A stretch of 64,000 bases of DNA from Phoronis australis (lineage: Eukaryota; Phoronida; Phoronidae), in the NCBI GenBank assembly GCA_002633005.1, contig NMRA01000118.1, forward strand, positions 186,707-250,706, in the 5' to 3' direction. The translations under genes and the position numbers were made by a program. Every line of letters starts with the position of its first letter. Position 1 is the first letter of the stretch. Below the pieces are notes generated by a model. It was not told the DNA's origin. It saw only the letters and a list, made by a program, of their open reading frames with translations, and did not search any database. Shown piece by piece: positions 46,803 to 58,600 of the stretch.

Positions 46803-46930
46803 TTCAGTACAGTGATGATGTAATTTGTTTACTACAGAATAGTGCGGAGCTTTCTAGAAGACTGAGGTCAGAATAGTGATGATGTAATTTGTTTACTACA
46901 GTATAGTGTGGAACTTTCTAGAAGACTCTG
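46803..46930. repeat. 64-bp tandem duplication carrying heat-shock elements
   Basis: agtgatgatgtaatttgttt... with period 64; each unit ends in a GAR-ct-TTC-ta-GAA block. Confidence 0.9.
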
Positions 46931-47067
46931 GCATGACAGTGATTACTGCAGTTCGGAATATTCTAGAGAGTAGTACATGTTTGTGGAATGGTTGGGTAGT
47001 TTCTGGAAAGTTCTAGAATGTGCTTGAATTGATGAAAAGTTCCAGAACAATGCATTAGGCTATAAAT
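46847..47067 (+). promoter_or_regulatory. Heat-shock element array and TATA box
   Basis: Heat-shock factor sites (alternating GAA and TTC every 5 bases) lie at 46847-46859, 46911-46923 (perfect trimer), 46956-46968, 47001-47018 (perfect four-unit TTC-GAA-TTC-GAA) and 47040-47047. A TATA box (tataaatg) follows at 47061-47068, so start is expected near 47090. The leader repeats agatcaagtcag three times, plus a variant. The downstream region is interrupted at 47224 by a mobile element, so the driven transcript is unknown: a heat-shock gene remnant or a retroelement promoter. Confidence 0.7.
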
Positions 47068-47223
47068 GCACAAGCACGGGTTTGTGTTAGTAAGATCAAG
47101 TCAGATAATCATCAGGAGATTAAGTCAGTGAGATCAAGTCAGTTCAAGAGAAGATCAAGTCAGTTCATCGGTGAGTTCAAGAATGTTAATCAGGAGACTA
47201 CAGTTGAGTTGCAGTGAAGAGAA

Positions 47224-48060
47224 CAGTGGCGGATCTAGGATATCACAAGGGGGGGGCCCAACATTTTGTCCGGCTGTAAGCATTTGCGCAAACTGAACCA
47301 CGATTGTAGATGCGCATAGCACCGAATGGGGGGAGGGAGGCAAACCCCCCTCCCGCCCAGGAACATTTTCTGTTTTTACCTCTAAAAATCAAGCATTTTC
47401 CTTGATTCCTGAAGTATTATTCAAGAACAAACAAAAACACAGAGAACGTGTCAAACAGGAAAACTGAACATACCACAGACTTGAACTCACGACCTCGCGG
47501 TTACAGAGCGCGTGCGTTACCACTACACCACTACGATTTGAATAATAATCTCATGCTAAAAGATCTACTTGTTTATGGTCCACAGCGTTTGCGCGCGAAA
47601 CCTACTTCTTTTCGTAATGCTTATTACACGTTCTATATTTTGTGCCATGAATTCTTAACAAATTTGTCGTATTTAAAATAGTCTTCAAATGCCCAAAAGA
47701 CCAAATCCGTTTTTCGTGTTGGCAATAATGACGGGATTGCTTTGGAAATCGTCTAAGTTAAGGTTTGACAAAGAGAGTATTGCGAGTTTCTGAGTGATTC
47801 ACTAAGGCTTCGATTAAAATTCACATCTTACCAGCAGCTTCTGTTTTTTCATCGTCACTCAGGTTCCATTCTCTTTAAAAAATGAAGTAAATTTTCTTCA
47901 TTGCACAGTTGAGCAGACGACGAAAACGGAGTCGTAGTGCGCAGCGCCACTGCCGGTCGCCTGGGATATCGGGGGAGAGCCTACAGTGTATACTTAGCCA
48001 TAGTTCCGTTACGAATGCGCCGTGTTCCGAATTTGACACTTGAAATTGGGTTTGAGCCAG
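47224..48060 (+). mobile_element. TIR element with tRNA-like sequence, copy B (one end lost)
   Basis: Starts cagtggcggatctaggatat and matches the reverse complement of 24613-23790. The match stops near 48060 without a second terminus, so the far end is deleted. It contains the tRNA-like segment at 47476-47540 (minus) with box A TGGTGTAGTGGTAAC and box B GAGTTCAAGTC. It sits about 130 bases downstream of the predicted start of the heat-shock promoter. Confidence 0.75.
47476..47540 (-). other. tRNA-like sequence, second copy
   Basis: Box A (47516-47530, minus) is identical to copy A; box B (47479-47489) differs by one base. Preservation of both boxes while the rest drifts suggests a polymerase III origin. 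Confidence 0.6.
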
Positions 48061-48119
48061 ACATAAGCCAGAACCAAGTGAACAGGTTAGACTAGACTGC
48101 AAAATATAGGTCTCTGTGT

Positions 48120-49137
48120 CATCACAGGATGCACCAAGTCGTCTCCATTGCAGCTCTGCAATACCTCATGGGCATTCCCAAATGTTTCGGACTGACAGGT
48201 TCAACAAGGGGCAGTAACAGCAACATAGGCTATACAAAACCCCATGCACCCTCTGCACAATACGGCGTAACAGTCTTTTGAGAGAATCATGACCCCAGCT
48301 GCCACCCCTTAAGCGTACAACCATCGAGATCTACACGCAGGGCGTCCCATAAAGAGGATTCTTTGATCTGGGAGGCGGTATGTGTCTCCATCGATCTGAT
48401 CGGTGGGCACACCATTGCTACAACTGCTGCCCATTGGCGGTCTGGAGATGCGGTCGAAGGACAACCTACTGTCTTGTCACTATCAACAAGCAGGCAAGAG
48501 AATGACCAGAGGGCGCTGCTGATTTTCACTTTGGCCAACTATTTCATGTTCCTTGATATGCAGACGCTACTGTGGTTGCGATTGTTGGCTCGTTCTCGGC
48601 AAACAGCAATCGCGCTTGTTGGGGTTACCACGTCTTTTCAGGCAATACCATTGCAATGGAAGGATCTGGATGTCACATCATAAACACTCGCATCGAGTTA
48701 GAGACCATACAACGTGCTCTCGTCACGCTCTTTCAGCTGGACCTGGCTCTGGTCGTGGTCATCTTTGAAACAGACTTTTTGACTGTCCTGTCAAGGATAT
48801 GCTCTGGCAACCTACCATCTTACCGTCCCCGGATTTTCATTGCCAAGCATCCATCCCGCGCTGTGTGGAACTATGTCCCTGGTCATGCCGGCGTCAAAGT
48901 GAACTATTAAAGAGTGGATCACCTCGCTGGCCGGGGGCATCTAACGAAAACAGTCCTCTCAATCTGTACGTCTCCGACATCAACAGTTTGGCTACGCACT
49001 CTTCCATCGTCAACATCAAACAGAGGATGTGTACGTATGGCGACGGGACCCGCATCCTGAACTCTGAACTTTATTTGCGACCTGCGTCACAACCCGGTCC
49101 AGGAGAATACCATGCGCGCACCCAGCCTAAAATATAG
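48120..49137 (+). pseudogene. LINE 3' end with RNase H domain (I-like)
   Basis: ALQYLMGIPK (about 48150) is like the thumb after the reverse transcriptase. An RNase H domain follows: GSFSANSNRACWGYHVF (48590-48640), ELETIQRAL, ETDFLTVL, and WNYVPGHAGVKVNYRVDHLA (48870-48930, the GH-G...N...D block). The first catalytic Asp, normally in a TDGS motif, is not present (Val before GS), and frameshifts separate the blocks. RNase H after RT is characteristic of I-superclade LINEs. It is dead. Confidence 0.7.
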
Positions 49138-49340
49138 GGGGCTCGAATTTTTCGGTATGCGGACCTTTTACTGAAAAAAATCAACGAGGACTAAAACCGA
49201 AAACGGGGCCACTCGGTTCAGGCCTACGAATTGTGCATCCGCGACGAATGTCCTGTGGACTTTGTAGACCTTTGCCCCGTTTGCTCGGACTTTTTGTTTC
49301 TTTGAGGCGGACCTTTATCATAACGCTAAATCGTCGTGAG

Positions 49341-49382
49341 AGACCGTCCGGAGTTGGTATATGGTGAAACTCTGGACGGTCT
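49341..49382. repeat. Hairpin, 15-bp arms
   Basis: agaccgtccggagtt and aactctggacggtct pair with one mismatch around a 12-base loop. It could be a small foldback or a LINE 3' structure, as it follows the LINE above. Confidence 0.7.
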
Positions 49383-50157
49383 GGGGTCAACAGAAAACCA
49401 CAGTTCAGCTGTGAGTCTACACCAATGTGTTAAACGAGAGTAGTTCTACTTGCTGCGCCAGCTGCAGGTATGCTTATGTTTTATGACACCTAATGTGTGA
49501 CTGGGCAAAGCGTTTTCAAAACAATGTGGACAAGTCAGTGGAGTGTGAGACCCCTGAGGTCCCTGTCAAGTCCTCACGACAATTCTACGATATGTGCCCA
49601 ACTCGCCAAATTTGGGGGGCTCCTTCGAGCCTTCCGAACCCCCCCCCCCCTCAGCTAACGGGTAACATCAGTATACCTGCTGTCAAGTGGAACTGTGGCA
49701 AGACGAGTGGCACCGCTCATCGTTTATGACCCAGTCTGCGACAGTTAGTTTTGCAGGTAACTTTTGACAAAACCCGTGCTACAAAGCCTGTCATGAGCAT
49801 CATACAGGACCGCATACATTTTTTTAAATTATATAATTTATCAGACATATTATGCTTATGTGAGGCTCAGCCTAATATTCTACCATGGGTAAGACTAGCC
49901 ACAGTCAATAGGTTCAAAGTACATGTATGCAAATCCAGAACTTCCGTAGCCTTTTCGGGACAAAAGTATTTCATTCCATTGAAAAAGTGAGAAGTAGATT
50001 CACCAACAACTATCCTGGCGTCTGTAGTGAATCTTGTGCGATCTTTCGTTTTCTAGTCTGCGTAACGCTGTTACGACACAAGTTATAGCTATCGACATGA
50101 AGTGCCATCCGCCAAGAACTTCGGTATAAATTGCTTCCCGGGTGACAGTTTATGTCG

Positions 50158-50448
50158 TTACTTCGTAATGACATGAATTGTAGCCTCCAGTTTGACAATA
50201 AGGGGTGGTCGTGGATTCACGTGATAGAAGCAAAGGCCAGTTAGTGTTTCCCGTGTGGAGTTTATTTTGATCCACAGTAGCTCGATGTCGATCCTTATTG
50301 TAAAAGTACATCCACTTGATAGTTCAAGCTGTATTGAGACATAGCCAGTAGACTCAGACAGTGTGCCTAGTAGGGTGAACATCATGCGAGCATTATCAAA
50401 AACAGCATGGTAGGTGCGGGGTAGTCGTGGCCAAATTTCACTCTCCAA
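50158..50448 (-). pseudogene. Possible LINE endonuclease remnant
   Basis: Minus frame with IDIELLWIKINST and LTGLCFYHVNPRPP, like the ...E-x-W-v-k-i...Y-R-P-P block of APE-type LINE endonucleases, but with the Tyr-Arg-Pro-Pro part degraded. Low certainty. Confidence 0.35.
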
Positions 50449-51084
50449 GTTAATCTTGTTTTTGGAGGGGAGGCGGTGTTACGACATAAACTGTCGCCAT
50501 TTGTGTGAGGAGCTCCGGCCCAAGCTGTCACCCGCGTACCTTCACGCACGTGGATTCTCTTCGGTTGAAAATTAACCCGGTGAACTCGTTTTATCCACTA
50601 GCTCCTTTGTTTGTCTTTGGTTGCTGTCGGGAAGGCGAAGAATTTAACATCAAGCAGATATGTGTTTGTCTAATGTTTCTCCTGCCGGTAATAACTGCAG
50701 TATCTCGTTCACTGGCAGGTTTGTATAAGCTAGGAACCAATATGAGTGACGAGGGGTGAGACAGACCAATTTCTAAGGGCATACGTTTCGGATCTAGTTC
50801 CCTTTGTTGCGAGTTATGCCCGGGTGTGGCAACCATAAGTTCGGTTTAATCATTTATAATCTTTGAAACGATGCTTTGCAATCTTAAACATCCCTTAAAA
50901 CTTTGGAATTCGTGTAAACTCCTAAGAGCCAGCTAAATTGGCAAGCGTCACCAACTCGGCGGTCACTGGGGAACCACTCACACAGAAGTATCTCTTTAAG
51001 AAATACCGGAACTTGATCAACAGTATGTAGTATAGTTACACAAGCACACGAAACAACACAAATGCCATTGGAGAGCAAAACCTA

Positions 51085-51090
51085 TTTATT
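51085..51090 (-). terminator. Candidate poly(A) signal of the GPS receptor gene
   Basis: Reverse complement AATAAA about 1.4 kb after the stop codon at 52493. Another candidate is near 51606. Confidence 0.4.
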
Positions 51091-52492
51091 CTTGAATATA
51101 TATTTTCCACTCAATATTGTTCAAGAGTAGAAAGAACGACACGACAATTACACGAATACAAGATTTTAGCAGCCACAAATCGACTGAAATTTTAGTCATT
51201 TATACAAGATATGTTTACTTCTATAAATTCAGCTTATTATAAACTTCAGTGTGTAGCAATTTGATATGTATAGCATAGGTTAGCCTAAGCTAAAAATTGG
51301 CTGTGGTCAGAGACTTGCGCTCACAAACCACAATGTTAGTCTAAGCTGTGAAAGAAGGTAAAAAGACAGTTGTCCCTGGTTAGTTTGAGGCCTGGACTCA
51401 CGGACTAATAAAGACCAGCCAGCATCAATTTCAGAAATGGTCCCATAATTTTTTTTTGAAAAGCTGCACAGAGGCAGGTAAGCATGAAACAAGCAAAGTT
51501 TGAAATGCCATGACTTTCCTAGTAACCAGTAGAATTTTTGTCCCTCCCAGTTGGATTTTTTTGGGAGCCACTTAAAACCCAAAATCGTCTTCACCCAAAC
51601 CACTTTTTATTTAGGCCACCAACGGTTACGGACTTGGTCTCAAATTGCTCCTGAGAGTTCTGAAATTGGAAAGAACTGACAGTTTGCTATTGACAAAGTT
51701 GACACGCCATGACAACTCAACTTTGGCAGAGACTTGTCTCAACCAATAAACTGTTAGTTCTTTGCAAGACTAAAATCACTTCTCATCTGAGTAAGGAGTA
51801 AGTATGACCAATTTATAGTATTTACTGGTCTAAATCAAAAATCACTTTCTAAAATGGAACATACAATGTAGGAAATAAAAAGGAAAATTTTTGAAAAAAG
51901 CTATGTATGAGGTGTAGTGTTCATGTACGCTGATTCATAAGTGCATCATAGACACAAATGAACAGATAAAACATTTTAAATGAAAGTTATGACTAAAATT
52001 TTTCTGTGAGTACTTTTAACTATAAACAACTGTACCACAATTTTCATTGAAAACACAACCCCCTCCCCAAAAAAGCAGTCACAAGGGAACCATGGAAACC
52101 ATACTTTAACTGTCAAAACATTTGTCAACATCACATTAGATACATTGCTTCATGTCAAAACTTTTATAAAATGCAGTAAACAATTTTTTCATTTAGAATA
52201 ATACACAGGCTTTCACACTGGAATAAAAGACATACATCAAAAGACAAAGACTCAATGTATAAAATTCAAAGAAAAATAACAAAAAAATCATCAGAAAGAC
52301 TTAACGATGCAGCCTAAATCACAGCAAATTATACATAAACATCTCGTCTTCTGTCATCGTTAAGTACAATACTGATATCAACACTCGATATACTGTTAGT
52401 ATATTTAACAGCAAATCATGTGTATACACAACAGAAAAACCATTGTCCAAAAAGTTAATGTCATCCACAGGACATCTTGGGGAGGTTGTGCC

Positions 52493-52692
52493 CTAGATCT
52501 GTTCATTCTTTGTCCACGAACGTCCCGGATTGTCTGTCATAGCGTGGCTATCATTCCAGGGGGTACTCCGGTCCACTTTGTTCTTGCGGGTGCACACACA
52601 GACAATGATGATGACAACGAGTATCAGAAGAACTGCACCGCCGGACACTGCCGCAATGATGATGATAGTGGTAGTACTGAGGCCTGATGGGG
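52493..52692 (-). CDS. Last exon: transmembrane helix and cytoplasmic tail
   Basis: Acceptor cttcttttgtacag, then APSGLSTTTIIIIAAVSG, a 25-residue hydrophobic helix, stop-transfer TRKNK and a 32-residue tail without a recognisable signalling motif (TRKNKVDRSTPWNDSH to KNEQI). TAG at 52493-52495. Confidence 0.88.
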
Positions 52693-55600
52693 CTGTACAA
52701 AAGAAGAACAGAAATGAGAGAAGGCTGAGTTAAAGGGGGTCAGAGATGAGAGAAAATCGTGTTAGAGGCCGGTATTGACAAAACACTAGACTTATCTGGC
52801 ATAAAGAAAAATAAGAAGATTGTGATAGATTGATAGTGAGAAACAAAACACAGGAATGACGTAAACAGAAACGAGAACATTGGGTTATAAAACAGAAATG
52901 AGTGAAGATTGGGTTTGATGGACAGTAAGAAAACACAAGATTGAGTTAAACAGAAATGAAGCTGGGTTAGAGGGATAGTGAGAAAATGCTAGATTGACAC
53001 AAAAAATCAACTAGAGAATGCTGGGTTAGACGGATAATGAAATAACAGTAGATTTACATAAACAGAAATGAGGATAGGTTGGAGGCCAGTGAGAAAACAC
53101 TAGACTGACATTAACAGAAATGTTAGTAGATTGGGTAAGAGAACAAATCAAGTCAAGAGTAATGCGAACAGAAACGAGAGGGAGGGAGGGAGAGAGGGAG
53201 GGCGGGGAGGGAGGAAGAGAGAGAGAGAGATTGAGATAAGAAGAGAGTGGGATAAAATAATATGAACAACTATTGGGTAAGAGAAATACCAAGATGTCAT
53301 GACAGTGATGTCAGAATAATCAGACAATTGACCGAAAATTCCCATTGCAACAGGCAAATGGAATTTTGTCTGCTTACTGTCAGCACAGGTAAGTCAAACC
53401 AACATCAAGAGCTACTCAGCAGTAAATTACCTTGGGACATTCCATTTTGCATTCAAATTTGCAACACATCATAAACAGTCATGGATTCATGAAATGAGAC
53501 AAGTTACATGGTCCTCTTAATACACTGAGGGCAAAATGGAGCTCTGTAGTATTCATGGCTCAATACACAGCTTCAAGCCTCATTCTTATTTTACCCATCG
53601 AAGCAGCAGCGCTCAGCATAACTGTCATGACTGCTATGTGAAAACAGAAAGTGTGGATGAGGGCAACTTTGGTTTTTCAAACTAACTTGAACAGAATTTT
53701 GTTATTTTACGTAGGTCTATTGGCCTAACCATGCAGATAAACCTACCAGTTAAAGCTTTAGCAAAATAAGAAAACGCGAGTTTAATCACTCAAAGGTAGG
53801 CCAGTAAAATGATAGGTGAAGTTCCTTTTTTCATGCCATATTGCATCACCGAGAGATCCCAGCACAAACAATAAAAGGCCAATAACAGTTACATTCAATA
53901 GGGTTCTGAATGGAACATTATTGTGTGTGGGTTATCCATAGCTGTTTGATTTAAAAGGTGATTCTTGCGGTGACAATAGGCACTAATTAGCCAATATGCC
54001 GAACAGTTCATCATCACATTTGGCAATATATGGCTCTGGTGGGCTCAGAGCGATGCTCCTAACATACTGTAGGAGCCTAATTGTTCAAGATAAGCTACAG
54101 CACATGCAGTTTTTCATGTAACCCAGTTTGTTATCATTCATCCTCTCATTTTCTGTATAACCGGACTTCGAGATAAATGGGCTTTTGCATTATGAAGTTA
54201 GTACAGTGGACTAATATTCTTTCTAGACCACAAGAATTTTAGACACAATGTGAAAGGTGATTCAGAAGGGTCTAAACGTAGTGCGGTACTTAGTATACTC
54301 GAAAAGACCAGACTAGCGATCGGACCAAAGTTGGTCTGATTACTACGCACAATGCAAAAGGTTGCACCACCGCTTCACGTGAGTGCAACGTTCTTCTCTC
54401 GTCATTTCATACACTCTCAACATTGTTGCTATATTGTTTACTCACTGTTCACTGCACAATTTTATACTTAACCATGTCTCAAAATAAGAACAGAAGTCAG
54501 ATCCATATTACGGTACAGCGTACCTATATCTCATGTTTAGTACAATCAAGCTTTAAAGTTAGGACGGTGGGCATGTTAGTCATGTCAAGTGAAAAAGGTG
54601 GCAATTTGATATGGTGGGTTATCACGCTGGTCTAAAATATGTTCCTACCACGAAATAGTCCAGACTAACTCTAATGCTAAAGCAGCTAACAGTGAAAACA
54701 AAAACTAAAGTTACACGATACATTCATTTAGCATGTGATAACAACTTTACAGGCATTATGTGTTTATACAGGTGCAAGTGATTTACCTGGAGTGGTCTTC
54801 CCGCTTCCAGTAGAATCTGAGAATGACACACAGACAGATAATAACAATATCAACAAATATGAACAACCACTGTAACATATCAAATAATATAACTCAAAGC
54901 AGAATTATAGAAAATGCTCAAACATACAAAATTGGACTAAAAACTGCAGCAGGAGTGTGTTGTAATTCATTGTTGACAGTGTTGTATTCAGCTGACAGCA
55001 GTTGGAAACAAAAACGAGGAAACTGAATGAAATCAGAACCAAGTTAGAAATTTAGTATAACAAAATTATAATTGACTTACAAAGTACATCATGTTAACTT
55101 ATTGATTTAACTTACCAGGAGTGGCTGCAGTTGACGGACCTGTAATAACACAAATGATATGAGTGCTAATTAAAAAAACAGTCCCAAGACTGGTAAAAAC
55201 ACATGAGTAATTTTTAAACTAAACTGAACAACGTTGAATTTTGACAAAGTATCAAAGCAAAAAGTCTGGCTAGGTTTCAATATTTTCATAAAGACAAGAA
55301 TAAACTTTAATTCTGATTAAATTTCATCATTATCTTGAAATGCTTTTGAGCTTGAGTGTTTACAGCTGAAATTCTGCCCATTTGCCTAATTCTTCACTAA
55401 AATAAGCCGCTTGACAAATGCTTGAGCTTCAACAATAGTCACATACCAAATTCAACACTGCGTGCTCCTTCACGCAAGTACAAAAACACATTGTGTTCGA
55501 AACTTTAAGACGCTTAACTTTTCATAGGACTAGAAAATACCAATACAGTGTTTCTGCCAATTTCATCGATTTTGTTTTGCAACTCACAGTGCAAAAGGAA

Positions 55601-58600
55601 ACCTGAGCAAGCATTAGATGACATAACATTGAAACAATCTTGCTACAGACTTACGATATGGCATGGGATCAGCGCGGGATAGTGAAGTGCCCCACTACAG
55701 CATTGTGGGTAGATATTGCAGAACTCGGGGAGCTGTATCATTTCGGGATGTGGCAATTCTTTTTAAATGAATAGGTGAGGAAACCATTTTTGGCAAAAAA
55801 ATTAATTATGCGGTTCAATCAGATTTCGAGTATTCCCAAAACATGCACTTGACAGAAAAACCCGACAACAAAATGGATTGAGTACATTTCATACACTCGT
55901 CGATCGTTTCATATGACATACCTTGGGTTGTAGGTGGTTCCTCAACTATGACTGTAAATGTCGACAAATGCGTGGTCTTACACGTGACACTGGTGTCATT
56001 GACGGAAACAGTGGTGACCCCTTGTGATGACCAGGCACTTGCGACCTGGTCCCAGAACTTGCACGTTACCATGCCAACAGTGGAAGCAGGAGTCCGTGAT
56101 CGTGGCATCTCTATCTCCACCTCCGTGCCAAGGTTGACAATAACTAAAGCCTCGCCTGAGAATAACAGTTTTAATAGACATTTATTATGCCGATAATCAT
56201 AATTCAGACTCACACGTTTATATCCAATAATGCGTTTTTTAAAATAATTTTAATAGCTAAAAAGTTTCACATGTAGGCACTACTAAGTATGCAGGAGAAA
56301 TATAACATGTTTTGTGTATTTTCTTAAAGTGGGCATTTTCAGTGTTTTCTATTATAAGCTCATTTCAATATGTCACATGGACATGTCCAGTAAATGCCTT
56401 TGCAAGCTATGTGTCACACCTACATAGTACCACTCAGTGGATTTTAACCACATAGAGCTCTAGGAAAATGGCACATGTCCAAACATTAGTAACCTTAGGC
56501 TTCAATACCCCCCCCCCCGTGTGGGAACTTCTCTGCCCTAAACACTGGTAAACAACTTGGGCATAATTTGCAAAAGCATTAAACCTAGAATTTAGTGTTA
56601 GTGATGCTAAACTATACGATAGAGTTTTGATATTTAAAAATCGATGAACTCAAATTACACCTCATGGCATTTAAAGGATTAATGTGTTGACTGATGATTA
56701 GGTTTACTTTCCACTTCATTATTATTAGTTATCTTCACATACAAAAGACATGGTTCAGCACCAGGACTTGATGTAAAGCTATTAGGGTTTTCAGACAACT
56801 TTGGGCTGTGGCCATTTCGGTAACAAACGCTTGACAGGTTGTGAGCGTACTCACAAAATATTAAATTTCTTTTGCATGACTTTGCAAGCAAGTTGTTTCA
56901 TAAAACACACTCCAGGCTCATCCACCACTTTTTTAAATCATATGCAGATACCTCACTTTGCTTTAACAGATTTTTTCACTTACTGTCAATAAGACCAAAC
57001 TTAATTTGGACTAAGGTGATTGCAGTAATTGTTCACTGGAATATTGCGACCGGGTTCTCAATCCCTTACTTCATGATTCTGTCAGTTGTTTTAAAGTCAA
57101 CTGCTTTCTAAAACACCGGATGGCAACCTGTGTATCTCACAAGAGAGTGAAACACAATCACCTCTTGAGAAAGGAATTGCGTTTATTGAACAAAATTGCG
57201 GTAAATGAGAACATTAAATGCAGGTCATGATTGAAGATTGCATGTACGATAAGACATCATTAATGAGATCACTTTTGTGGCTGCCCTAAAACTCACGAAT
57301 ATTTAGTGTACATCATCTAACTCCTACTGCCTGTGTGTTTGCTCACATATTTACGTACCTGTTAGCGGGTGACTCAACACCAACTCCACTATGTCCGCTA
57401 CACGGTTATCCACATCAGACTGCCGAGTAGACTTAGGGTCCATGGACGTTTCATACTGCGTGAGGGACACCTTAACCCCAAAACAGCTGGTGAATTGATT
57501 ACCACAGTCCCAGTCAGTATACCTACAGATAGAACATTATGTTGTATACTATAGTCAAACGTCATTAGCAATCTGTGTTTTATTTTTTAAATGACAATCA
57601 CCCTTACATTTTAAGATAATCTCCACTCATTTTGCACAAATTAAATCATTAAGAAACATATTTTCCCGATAGTCGAGGTATGCCAAAGCTGAATAGTAAT
57701 ACAGAGTTTGTAGTTGCAGGTGTGCAAAATTATCAAAGAAAGTATGCATTGCCAACTGCCAGTGTGCGAATTAAATAAAACGTGGCCTGTGGGTTGCCAA
57801 ACACAACCAATTTACAGTAATTAATAGGTTACTAAAAGTTCTTTACCCCATTGTTGGTGAAACACTATTTTGATCACATGATTTAGAGTTACATGACACT
57901 CATCCAGGTCACCTGTTTCACCTTGTGTTTGCAACAGCATGAAATATTGCATATGGTTGGACTAAAACTGTTCCGACCTTATTAACACTGAGTCTTTCAG
58001 TTAAAATTACGTATTACTTAAGTTTGGGCTGGTATTTTCCCACGTGCAAAACTGACGGAGTGAGAATTAGGTGAGGCAAGAAATTCACACCAAGTAGCCT
58101 CGCACAAAGTAAATGAGGGTGGAGGGGGGGAGGGGGAGGTTTGGGTAAGACTGTAAAATACTCAATAATTCAATGAAAATTGAAATGGCGATGACCGTCA
58201 GTGCACTGTCGATCACGGGTATACACTGTTTCTAATGTTCAGTAGTACAAAAAAGCAAAATTACCTGTTTTCCAGCTCTGTTCCAAAGTTCACCCTCACC
58301 GGTTTGGAAGCCGAGGACTTCATGCCTGAGGTCAGGTCCCTGAAGGCGGCGGTCATCGTGTACTTGTTCCCGTTCACCACTGTAGCCGCAGACCCATAAT
58401 CCAGAGTCTTACTGAGAGCCTTGATTATATTCTTCTCCACCTCATTTAGCGAAACCTTGTTGCTACCAGAGTAACTCCTCAGTCTGTTGATAAGATCCAT
58501 GACTGTTGAATAGGTGTTACTGTCCACTCCATCACCACTAGCAAGGACTGCCACATAGCTGTTTAAGTAAGTGATCATACTGGCCTGGTCAGAGCTGTTT

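Noticed and set aside
53026-53357. Minus-strand ORFs with Leu/Ser/Pro runs
   Set aside because: Translation of the GA-rich tract and the intronic minisatellite.
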